Source: Anaerolineae bacterium
GTDB taxonomy: Bacteria > Chloroflexota > Anaerolineae > Anaerolineales > E44-bin32
NCBI GenBank assembly: GCA_030598885.1
Contig: JAUVOZ010000080.1
Span: 1-8,701, forward strand
DNA length: 8,701 bases
Reading direction: 5' to 3'
Shown: positions 1 to 6,413 of the stretch, piece after piece
How positions within the stretch are numbered: position 1 is the first letter of the stretch
How the letters are laid out: every line of letters starts with the position of its first letter
Position numbers and translations under genes: made by a program
The notes under the pieces: generated by a model
Seen by the model: only the letters and a program-made list of their open reading frames with translations
Told to the model about the DNA's origin: nothing
Database searches by the model: none

Positions 1-1
1 C

Positions 2-940
2 GGATACCGCTTTAGCAACTATGCCCAAGACCTGCTGACCCAGTTCGACGATCTGATCCATCTGCAGTCGAAATTACGGGGCAAAGGTATCAAAGGTGCC
101 GTCGGCACTGCAGCCTCCTTCGTTGAGATGCTGGCTGGCTCACCGATCACTCCCGAAATGCTTGAAGCTACTGTTATGGACGCCCTCGGCATCGAGGCTC
201 ATCCGATAACAACCCAGACCTACCCACGTCTGCAGGACTACAGCTTGCTCTGCGGCTTGGCTGGCATGGCAGCTTCACTACACAAGTTTGCGTTCGATAT
301 CAGGCTGATGCAATCCCCGGGCTTCCGCACTGCTTCCGAGCCGTTTGGCGATAGCCAGGTGGGATCTAGCGCTATGCCCTTCAAACGCAACCCAGTGAAA
401 ACAGAGAAAATCTGCTCGTTGGCTCGCCAAGTGGCAGCCGGGATCGCAATAGCCTGGCAAAATGCAGCGATCACACTACTTGAGCGCACGCTTGACGACA
501 AGAGCAACCGTCGGAGGCTAATTCCAGAGGCTTTTCTGGCCTGCGAAGAGATGCTATGCACTGCCATCAGTGTGGTTGAAGGCTTAGAAGTGGACGAGAA
601 GGGCTGTAAAGAACAGTTGGAAACCTACGGTCCGTTCGCCGCACTCGAACGTGTGTTGACCGCCCTGGTCCGCGTCGGCGCCGACCGACAGGAGATGCAT
701 GAGCGGTTACGACAGCATAGCATGGTCGCATGGAGAGCTATCGAGGACAGCAAACCCAATCCCTTGTCTGATCAACTCACCACTGATACAGTTCTGCTTC
801 ACTTCCTGCAACCGGCACGTATCCGCGAATTACTTGATGCCAGTTCCTATGTCGGTCTGGCGCCACAGCGAGCGCGCAAAATGGTCGCTCGCATCCGAGA
901 GCGATTACTGCCCCCCCAGCAACTCGAATTGCCAACATGA
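2..940 (+). CDS. purB: Adenylosuccinate lyase, C-terminal 312 residues (5' end outside window)
   Basis: PurB is a cytosolic homotetramer acting twice in purine synthesis: it splits SAICAR to AICAR plus fumarate, and adenylosuccinate to AMP plus fumarate. The frame is open from base 2, so the start lies upstream; family members are about 430-480 residues, so roughly the last two thirds is present. Visible signatures are GIKGAVGTAASF at fragment residues 29-40 (matching the KGxxGTxAS region of PurB) and GSSAMPFKRNP at about 121-131. The latter is the fumarate lyase superfamily signature GSxxMxxKxNP, forming the flexible catalytic loop with its serine. The C-terminal part is helical, as expected for the PurB-specific domain. 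The stop is TGA at 938-940. A downstream YhhN-family gene follows after 22 nt in the same direction, probably co-transcribed. ArgH and fumarase share the signature, but the KGxxGT block and the spacing favour PurB. Confidence 0.93.
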   Translation, partial: GYRFSNYAQDLLTQFDDLIHLQSKLRGKGIKGAVGTAASFVEMLAGSPITPEMLEATVMDALGIEAHPITTQTYPRLQDYSLLCGLAGMAASLHKFAFDIRLMQSPGFRTASEPFGDSQVGSSAMPFKRNPVKTEKICSLARQVAAGIAIAWQNAAITLLERTLDDKSNRRRLIPEAFLACEEMLCTAISVVEGLEVDEKGCKEQLETYGPFAALERVLTALVRVGADRQEMHERLRQHSMVAWRAIEDSKPNPLSDQLTTDTVLLHFLQPARIRELLDASSYVGLAPQRARKMVARIRERLLPPQQLELPT

Positions 941-962
941 AATTACTCGGCATGTTGAAAAA

Positions 963-1640
963 ATGACTATCTTGCTTGTTGCCTGTCTCGGATTTGCCCT
1001 TCTAAATTGGATTGCCGTAGCGATTGATCATCGTCGATTGGAATACGTGGCTAAACCAGCCACGCTGCTTTTTTTAATCCTCTGGTTCGGTACCCGACTG
1101 CCAAGCTCCCAGCCAGCGCTCGGCATGTGGTTTTTAATTGGTCTGATGTTGTCAATGGCTGGAGATGTCTTCCTGATGCTTCCCGGGAATCACTTCCTCA
1201 AAGGACTGGTGGCTTTCCTTCTGGCACACGTCGCATATATAGTCGCTTTAAATCTGACCGGCCTGGTCATAAGCACGACATCCCTGCTGATCGCATTGGC
1301 GATCATACTTGTAGCAGGGGTCATTATGCAGCACCTGGTGACCAGCCTAAGAACATCGGGAAGGACGTCCATGATCGCGCCGGTGATCGCCTACGCTGTT
1401 GTCGGTAGCCTGACTTTTTGGTCAGCGGCTAATACCACCCTACGCCCTGACTGGCCTCCCTTGGCAGGATTCCTGGCGGTACTTGGTGGTGCACTCTTCT
1501 TTTCATCTGACACAGCTATTGCCTGGACCCGTTTCGTCGGTCCGCACCCCGGTGGTCGCTTATTCGAGATGATCGCCTACCACCTGGCACAGATAAGCCT
1601 TTCTATAGCGGTGTTGATGACGATCAGTACAATTCCATAA
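963..1640 (+). CDS. YhhN/TMEM86-family membrane protein (lysoplasmalogenase-like)
   Basis: This 225-residue, very hydrophobic protein has about seven to eight predicted membrane segments and almost no soluble domain. Conserved YhhN-family landmarks appear in order: KPATLLFLIL (31-40), the acidic GDVFLML (67-73), FLLAHVAYI (85-93), GALFFSSDTAIAW (176-188) and the terminal YHLAQISLSI (206-215). Asp68, His89 and Asp183 lie in these conserved blocks. Characterised family members (TMEM86B, some bacterial homologues) hydrolyse the vinyl-ether bond of lysoplasmalogens; the activity here is inferred from family only. ATG 963 is chosen because it puts the first hydrophobic helix at the N terminus and gives a normal family length. 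The frame stays open upstream to an ATG at 699, but that stretch lies inside purB and encodes no membrane-like sequence. No good Shine-Dalgarno precedes 963, so expression may depend on coupling to purB, whose stop is 22 nt upstream. Confidence 0.85.
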   Translation: MTILLVACLGFALLNWIAVAIDHRRLEYVAKPATLLFLILWFGTRLPSSQPALGMWFLIGLMLSMAGDVFLMLPGNHFLKGLVAFLLAHVAYIVALNLTGLVISTTSLLIALAIILVAGVIMQHLVTSLRTSGRTSMIAPVIAYAVVGSLTFWSAANTTLRPDWPPLAGFLAVLGGALFFSSDTAIAWTRFVGPHPGGRLFEMIAYHLAQISLSIAVLMTISTIP

Positions 1641-1698
1641 AGAATCTTGGATCTCATGCAAGAATTGTTAGCAGGAGTAATTGGATCGTTAAATAGGC

Positions 1699-1731
1699 AG
1701 ACCTCCGAGGTCTGATAGACCTCGGAGGTCT
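1699..1731. terminator. Nested inverted repeat, probable bidirectional terminator between convergent genes
   Basis: Two perfectly complementary 15-nt arms (1699-1713, AGACCTCCGAGGTCT, and 1717-1731, AGACCTCGGAGGTCT) are separated by the 3-nt spacer GAT. Each arm is itself a palindrome (AGACCT, 3-nt centre, AGGTCT), so the RNA can fold as one long hairpin or two small ones. TTTAATAA follows on the + strand and CTATTTAA on the - strand, giving short U-rich tails in both directions. It lies about 60 nt past the yhhN stop and about 85 nt past the thyX stop, ideal for ending both transcripts. The rest of the 1641-1810 gap shows no gene or other recognisable signal. Confidence 0.8.
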
Positions 1732-1810
1732 TTAATAACTGATGGATGGCTACTTAGGTCAATTTATGTTGGCTGACACCCCATGATCTGTCGACATATA
1801 AGTCCCTTCT

Positions 1811-3235
1811 TTACACCTGAGCAAAATGTTCCTCTTCTACCTCCCGCCAATTGGCGCTCTCTGGCAGGCGCATGTAAGCAGCCAAAACGGGATGAACCTC
1901 CCGGATGATCTCGGCCATGCGTAGAGCCAATCGACGCATTGAGAAGTGAGCGTTCGGTTGGGAGCGTAATTCACACAAATGGAAGACTTCACGTAGGTTT
2001 AGCGTCATTAGCACCCGGCGGTTGAAGCCGTTCGGGACTACGTAAGCCGCTACATGGGGGTTCCACGATGCCATTGTGTGATAGGCCTCCTCGGCTGCAT
2101 CCATCGCTGTCCGGTATGCCTCTTCGTAGCCCGCTTCAGCGATCAGTCGCGGCACTGCATATCCAAGGTCAGCCGTCAGGCGCTGTGGGGTCTGGGTCAT
2201 CATCCGGTGGCGTTTAAGTTCGAAGTAGGCTCCCTGATCCATTTGAGCATCGAAAGTGTATACCGCGTGCTCCAGAGCACGCAGCGGGACGTCATAGCGC
2301 CCCATATTTCCCAGCAATGCTTCCACCAATTTAAAGCGCGGTTGTTCCCTAAGCGTGCGTACATGGGATAACGCTGTTTCGAAGGAGCAGCCGGCTTGAG
2401 AGTACAGAGCCGCGGCTATCACCTGCAGCTCTGCATCCGGATCATATGCAATCAAGCGTAGGGCTTCATCGCTCCCCCCAGCGCTTACTGCATCAGCCAA
2501 GACCGCCAACCCATCCTCCGCCATACTCAAGTATGGCACCCGATCGGTATACTTAATCAGAGTAGGCACTTCTCTCTGCGCTACCTCTTTCACCGCCAGT
2601 CCGATCTCACGAACCTCGGTCAGCGGATGGGTGAGCATCTTACGGATGGCCCATTCCAGCGAACGGGCGTTGACCGTCATCCCCACATTCGCCAATGCAG
2701 CCGAGGGGAGTAAGAAACGACAAGCATCCACACACTTGGAACGGACACGGTTGTCCCAGCCAACATCACTCTCCCCCTCCCTCCTAGGGTGGCGTTCACC
2801 GACCTTTTCCCGCACCGGCTCGATTGAGTTCTGATATGCTATGAAGAGATGATCACAACACTGGCGATAGGCCGCCTCATAGACCTCGCCGACAACCTCC
2901 GGTGGGACATAGTACTCGCCCGGCGCCCATTTCTGATAACGAGTGGATTTCTCGGTGTAGGAAGCCAGACGGTTCGATTCTATGCACTCAATGGCTAACC
3001 GGGAGACATTCTCAAAAGCGATATGCAACACGGCATGCTCTGCAACTGACGCATGTCCATAGCCAACCACCCATTTCTCATGGAACTCGGCTGATTTCTC
3101 ATCGGTTAACCCCTCGGCGATCTGCCGAAAAGAGAGCGGTGACCTAGAAGTCTTGGCAAAGGTCACCGCGATTGTCTCTTGGCTGAGTCGTCCCGGATCA
3201 AGTAAATAGATCTTCCTCTGTAAGTCTTCAGGCAT
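1811..3235 (-). CDS. thyX: Double-length FAD-dependent thymidylate synthase (tandem ThyX-like domains)
   Basis: ThyX methylates dUMP to dTMP using methylene-tetrahydrofolate, NADPH and FAD, replacing ThyA. The usual enzyme has about 220-250 residues; this one has 474 and contains two consecutive ThyX-like halves. The first half (about 1-235) shows GHASVAEHA (60-68), SNRLASYTEKSTRY (87-100), which aligns with the canonical RHRxxSxNxxSxRY motif but has SN in place of RH, and MTVNARSLEW plus TEVRE (186-210). The second half (about 255-460) shows ALEHAVYTF (320-328), KRHRMMTQTPQRL (341-353), which keeps RHR but has lost the serine/SxRY part, and TLNLREVFHL with AHFSMRRLA (411-437), the dUMP/FAD-binding helix region. 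ATG 3235 is chosen because GGAG lies 7 nt upstream; an in-frame ATG at 3268 would add 11 residues of non-conserved sequence. It overlaps the end of ribF by 8 nt and is the last gene of the cluster. Function is inferred from family. Confidence 0.87.
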   Translation of the reverse strand: MPEDLQRKIYLLDPGRLSQETIAVTFAKTSRSPLSFRQIAEGLTDEKSAEFHEKWVVGYGHASVAEHAVLHIAFENVSRLAIECIESNRLASYTEKSTRYQKWAPGEYYVPPEVVGEVYEAAYRQCCDHLFIAYQNSIEPVREKVGERHPRREGESDVGWDNRVRSKCVDACRFLLPSAALANVGMTVNARSLEWAIRKMLTHPLTEVREIGLAVKEVAQREVPTLIKYTDRVPYLSMAEDGLAVLADAVSAGGSDEALRLIAYDPDAELQVIAAALYSQAGCSFETALSHVRTLREQPRFKLVEALLGNMGRYDVPLRALEHAVYTFDAQMDQGAYFELKRHRMMTQTPQRLTADLGYAVPRLIAEAGYEEAYRTAMDAAEEAYHTMASWNPHVAAYVVPNGFNRRVLMTLNLREVFHLCELRSQPNAHFSMRRLALRMAEIIREVHPVLAAYMRLPESANWREVEEEHFAQV

Positions 3236-4172
3236 TTTCCATCTCCATGAGCGGGTCGAGAATCTCACGCGCTCGCCTGACGTCGGTTTGGATCTGTGCG
3301 ATCAGCGCCTCCGGGCTTGAGAAACGCTGCTCATCACGTAATCGATCGATAAACGCTAACCGCATCTCCTGGCGATATAGATCATGGTTGAAGTCAAGCA
3401 AGTGTGTTTCGATGGTATCAACACCCTGGGTCTCCTCAAATGTGGGTCGGACCCCAATATTGGTCACCGCTGGCCAATGCCGTCCAACGACCTCCGCGAT
3501 GCAGGCGTACACCCCAGACCGAGGATATGCTCTCTCTTCTAGGACACGAAGGTTAGCGGTTGGAAACCCGAGTCGTTTTCCTCGATTGGACCCAGCCACG
3601 ACCTCACCCAGAATAGTAAAAGTCCGACCCAGGTATGTTGCCACACTGGCGACATCGCCAGCGCGAAGTGCCTGACGGATCCGCGTTGAACTGACCACCT
3701 CTTCACCTAGCAATATGGGAGGTACAAAATGAAGTTGGAACTTACGGTTAGCGCTGGCTGTTTCAAGAAAATGATGGTCTCCCTCACGCTCATGACCTAA
3801 AGCGAAATCCTCTCCCACCCAGAAATGAGAGAAGCCGGTATGGATCTGAAGCATATCAAGAAACGCATCGGCACTTACTTGGGATAGTTTGTGGTCAAAA
3901 TGCTGGGTAATAACGTAATCTACTCCCAAATCACCTAACAGGATTGCCTTCTCCTCAGGTGAATTAATGTAGAAAGTCGGTCGCCGACCTCGAAGGACAG
4001 CTGATGGATGTGGGTAGAAGGTTAACACAACCGATGGGAGGCCCGCTGTATTGGCATGCGTGACCATGCTCAGGACCAATGACTGATGGCCGAGGTGCAC
4101 ACCGTCAAAGGAGCCTATCGTCAGACCACAACCATCTAGATGAATAGAACCTAGGTCATGAATGTGCTGCAT
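3228..4172 (-). CDS. ribF: Bifunctional riboflavin kinase / FMN adenylyltransferase (FAD synthetase)
   Basis: RibF phosphorylates riboflavin to FMN and then adenylates FMN to FAD in the cytosol. The 314-residue length is normal for the bifunctional form. The N-terminal nucleotidyltransferase domain (about 1-180) shows GSFDGVHLGH (20-29), FYPHP (52-56), VGEDFALGHEREGD (119-132) and SSTRIR (161-166), the HxGH-type and KMSKS-like elements. The C-terminal kinase domain (about 183-306) shows RGKRLGFPTANL (197-208), NIGVRPTF (238-245) and ETHLLDF (255-261), whose glutamate is the expected catalytic base. The usual LYG after this strand reads LYR here, a small departure. The ATG at 4172 lies 8 nt after the truB stop; no good Shine-Dalgarno is visible, so translational coupling to truB is likely. 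The 3' end overlaps thyX by 8 nt. Confidence 0.96.
   Translation of the reverse strand: MQHIHDLGSIHLDGCGLTIGSFDGVHLGHQSLVLSMVTHANTAGLPSVVLTFYPHPSAVLRGRRPTFYINSPEEKAILLGDLGVDYVITQHFDHKLSQVSADAFLDMLQIHTGFSHFWVGEDFALGHEREGDHHFLETASANRKFQLHFVPPILLGEEVVSSTRIRQALRAGDVASVATYLGRTFTILGEVVAGSNRGKRLGFPTANLRVLEERAYPRSGVYACIAEVVGRHWPAVTNIGVRPTFEETQGVDTIETHLLDFNHDLYRQEMRLAFIDRLRDEQRFSSPEALIAQIQTDVRRAREILDPLMEMENA
3243..3246 (-). promoter_or_regulatory. Ribosome binding site deciding the thyX start
   Basis: Read on the minus strand, GGAG precedes ATG 3235 with 7 nt between them (GGAGATGGAAAATG). It lies inside the last codons of ribF, so thyX is probably translated by ribosomes finishing ribF. It supports 3235 over the upstream in-frame ATG at 3268. 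Confidence 0.6.
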
Positions 4173-4180
4173 GGTGTTAT

Positions 4181-5062
4181 CTAGCTAAGGAAGACCTTTC
4201 GGGGGTGCCATTTCTTTCCCTCTTCGACAATCTCAAGGACAGCTATCAACTCGCCGTCCGGTCCGATCGCTCTCGCCATGCCGCTAGATCCCGGCTCAGC
4301 AGGAATGCGACGTCCGAAACGTATGAGCTCTAGATTATCACCCTCGACCTTGACCATTGGGAAATCCGGCAGTGCTTCTACGGCTGATATCAGGTAGCGC
4401 GTCCATTTGTTGGTAAGAAAGCCAACTTCCAGCTTTGGCAGAGGGACAGCGTCTTCCAATGAGAAAGGTCCTGCCCTAGTACGTCGCAGACTGGCCAGGT
4501 ACGCGCCGGTTGATACACGCGCTCCAAGGTCATGAGCCAGGGAGCGAATGTAGGTCCCAGCCGTGCATTCGACATCCAAGAGCAGATCGGGTGGTTGGTA
4601 TTCCAGAATCCTGAGTAGGTGAATGGTCACCGTGCGGGGTTCCAGTTGCACATCCTTACCAGCGCGAGCCAATTCGTAAGCCTTCTTTCCCCGTACTTTT
4701 ATGGCGCTGAAAGGCGGTGGCACTTGTTCGATCTCCCCCCGGAACTCAGGCAGAACAGCTTGAATTTCTTCCAAAGTCGGTACAGCTTCTGTCTGTCGCA
4801 GCACCGGTCCCTCGGCATCATAGGTTTGGGTTGCAGTGCCAAAGCGGACCACGGCTTCGTAACGCTTGGAAGAAGTAGATAGGTACTCGCTTAGCCGGGT
4901 TGCAGGACCAAGACAAAGAATAAGCACCCCGGAGGCGCGTGGATCAAGAGTTCCTGCGTGACCCACCTTACGCACACCCGTACCACGCCGCACAAGTGTT
5001 ACGATATTGTGTGATGTAGGACCAACAGGCTTATCGACGATGAAGAAACCAAATACATTCAT
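4181..5062 (-). CDS. truB: tRNA pseudouridine(55) synthase
   Basis: TruB converts uridine 55 in the T-loop of tRNAs to pseudouridine and also acts as a tRNA folding chaperone. The 293-residue protein begins with FFIVDKPVGPTS, the typical TruB opening. The catalytic block GHAGTLDPRASGVL follows, with the nucleophilic aspartate at residue 40. SKRYEA (65-70), with the conserved tyrosine, PPPFSAIKVRGKKAYELAR and the GTYIRSLAHDLG block (about 169-180) are also present. The C-terminal 60 residues (from about PMVKVEG) resemble the PUA-like TruB C-terminal domain. The start is fixed by an ATGA overlap with the nrnA stop (ATG 5062-5060, TGA 5061-5059), preceded by a G-rich GGGGGGTGAA stretch that may act as ribosome binding site. 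Confidence 0.96.
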   Translation of the reverse strand: MNVFGFFIVDKPVGPTSHNIVTLVRRGTGVRKVGHAGTLDPRASGVLILCLGPATRLSEYLSTSSKRYEAVVRFGTATQTYDAEGPVLRQTEAVPTLEEIQAVLPEFRGEIEQVPPPFSAIKVRGKKAYELARAGKDVQLEPRTVTIHLLRILEYQPPDLLLDVECTAGTYIRSLAHDLGARVSTGAYLASLRRTRAGPFSLEDAVPLPKLEVGFLTNKWTRYLISAVEALPDFPMVKVEGDNLELIRFGRRIPAEPGSSGMARAIGPDGELIAVLEIVEEGKKWHPRKVFLS

Positions 5063-6033
5063 TTCACCCCCCGGTCCTGGTTTGACCCGAGGATTTTTCG
5101 TGTGGCGGAGAGCACCCTAGCTCTCACCTCATCTAATTCACCAGCAACCATCGCTCCCGCGGCTTGCTCATGCCCGCCACCGCCAAACGCGTTCGCCAGG
5201 CGAGCCACATTCAACCCGTTGCGGGAACGCCAACTGACTTTAACCTTCCCTTCGGACTGCTCCACAAAAATCAAGGTCACCTCGGCACTCTCGATCGTAC
5301 TCAGTAGGTTAATAAGATCAGCATCGTCCCGACCAGGATAGCCTACAGATTTCCTGTCCTCCAATGTCAGGCTGGCCCATAGTAAGCCATCATCTCGCTC
5401 GAGACGAGATAGACCGCACCCCCAATAACGAGCAGCGACAAAGCTGCGTTGGTTGAGTGATCGCTCATAAACCTCTGCTAGCGGGGCACCAAGTTCAATC
5501 AACTGTGCTGCCATTCGGAGCACTTTTGGTGTCACGTTGGATGTTCGGAAGCCAATTGTATCGGTCACTAATCCGGTGAGCAGGTTTGTGGCGATATCGG
5601 TGTCAATTTGCAGTCCTAAGGGGGCTGACAGATCAAAAAGCACCTCAGCGGTAGCCACTGCGTGCGGTTCCACAAAGTTGATGGCCCCAAAATGGTTATT
5701 TGTCGGATGATGGTCGAAGTTTAGGTCAATCCCCCTTGGCAAGGACTCAAGGTCATATCCGGTGCGTTCGATAGCGGAGCAATCCACCGCGATCAGCAAG
5801 TCGCATTCGGTAGGGATGGTTTGTTGTACCCTCTCCGCACCAGGTAGAAAGAGAAACCTACGCGGCACGCCGTCAGCTAAAACCGAGGTAACCTGCTTTC
5901 CCGTATTTTCCAGGCCGATTGCGACGGCATTCAGTGAGCCAACTGCATCACCATCCGGCCGTTCATGACCAATGACAACTATGGTGTCAGCCCTCTCCAG
6001 TAGAGCTTGAGCTTGGTCAATTTCATCCCTCAC
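5059..6033 (-). CDS. nrnA: DHH/DHHA1 phosphoesterase, NrnA-type (nanoRNase / pAp phosphatase)
   Basis: NrnA-type enzymes degrade 2-5 nt RNA fragments and in many bacteria dephosphorylate pAp, using Mn2+. All DHH-family metal-binding motifs are intact (numbering from GTG 6033): HERPDGDAVGS (23-33), VDCS (83-86), FDHHPTNNH (106-114) and VTDTIGFR (156-163). The DHHA1 substrate-binding domain ends with GGGGHEQAAGA (284-294). Length is 324 residues, normal for the family. Two in-frame GTG codons could start it, at 6048 and 6033, both within the 3' end of rbfA. GTG 6033 is preferred because AGGGAG lies 6 nt upstream, whereas 6048 has only a G-run immediately adjacent. The longer form would have 329 residues with no change to any domain. 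The position between rbfA and truB matches the conserved order of this operon. The c-di-AMP phosphodiesterase GdpP is excluded, because its membrane, PAS and GGDEF parts are absent. Confidence 0.92.
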   Translation of the reverse strand: MRDEIDQAQALLERADTIVVIGHERPDGDAVGSLNAVAIGLENTGKQVTSVLADGVPRRFLFLPGAERVQQTIPTECDLLIAVDCSAIERTGYDLESLPRGIDLNFDHHPTNNHFGAINFVEPHAVATAEVLFDLSAPLGLQIDTDIATNLLTGLVTDTIGFRTSNVTPKVLRMAAQLIELGAPLAEVYERSLNQRSFVAARYWGCGLSRLERDDGLLWASLTLEDRKSVGYPGRDDADLINLLSTIESAEVTLIFVEQSEGKVKVSWRSRNGLNVARLANAFGGGGHEQAAGAMVAGELDEVRARVLSATRKILGSNQDRGVK

Positions 6034-6050
6034 CCGTTTCTCCCTCACCC
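6021..6050 (-). repeat. 15-bp tandem duplication in the rbfA/nrnA overlap
   Basis: On the minus strand, GGGTGAGGGAGAAAC (6050-6036) is followed directly by GGGTGAGGGATGAAA (6035-6021); the first 10 bases are identical and 12 of 15 match. As 15 nt is five codons, both reading frames are preserved: rbfA gains GEGET before its final GEG and stop, and nrnA gains a second in-frame GTG start. Confidence 0.75.
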
Positions 6051-6403
6051 CCAGTCCGATCTGAGTTCAACATATCAAGCAACTCATCGATTCGAGTACC
6101 TCGTTCATATGATAAATCCCACTGAAAACGGAGTTGCGGGAAGCTGCGTAATCGGACGCGAGCAGCCAATTCACGGCGCAGATAACCGCGTGCACTCTCC
6201 AGCGCGCTGAGCACTTCCTTCTTCCGATCTTGGGTTCCGAGAGCCGTGACGTAGATAGTGGCAAAAGCCAACTCACGATCGACTTCAACCGCCGTCACTG
6301 TGACCATCGCCAAGCGCGGATCGGCTACTTCACGCTGTAGCACCAACGATAATTCTTGATGAATCCGGTCACTAATACGGCGAACCCGAGCATCTCTCAC
6401 CAT
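6023..6403 (-). CDS. rbfA: 30S ribosome-binding factor A
   Basis: RbfA is a small KH-fold protein that binds immature 30S subunits and helps process the 5' end of 16S rRNA. The 126-residue product has the expected opening (VRRISDRIHQELSLVLQREVADPR), the middle VTVTAVEVDRELAFATIYVT strand pair, and the hallmark FPQLRFQWDLSYERGTRIDELL near the end. ATG 6403 is chosen because it gives the usual length and is preceded by an AGGGGG stretch about 6 nt upstream. The frame is open to 6460, but that extension overlaps infB and is not RbfA-like. The gene begins 10 nt after the infB stop. The last residues (GEGETGEG) come from a 15-bp duplication shared with the start of nrnA. Confidence 0.94.
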   Translation of the reverse strand: MVRDARVRRISDRIHQELSLVLQREVADPRLAMVTVTAVEVDRELAFATIYVTALGTQDRKKEVLSALESARGYLRRELAARVRLRSFPQLRFQWDLSYERGTRIDELLDMLNSDRTGGEGETGEG

Positions 6404-6413
6404 AACGACCCCC

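Noticed and set aside
699..962. Upstream extension of the YhhN reading frame to an ATG at 699
   Set aside because: It lies wholly within purB in another frame, encodes no membrane-like or family-like sequence, and would make the protein about 90 residues too long.
3247..3675. Plus-strand frame of 142 codons opposite ribF
   Set aside because: It is antisense to the conserved riboflavin kinase domain; its serine/arginine-rich content is what the complement of ribF would give.
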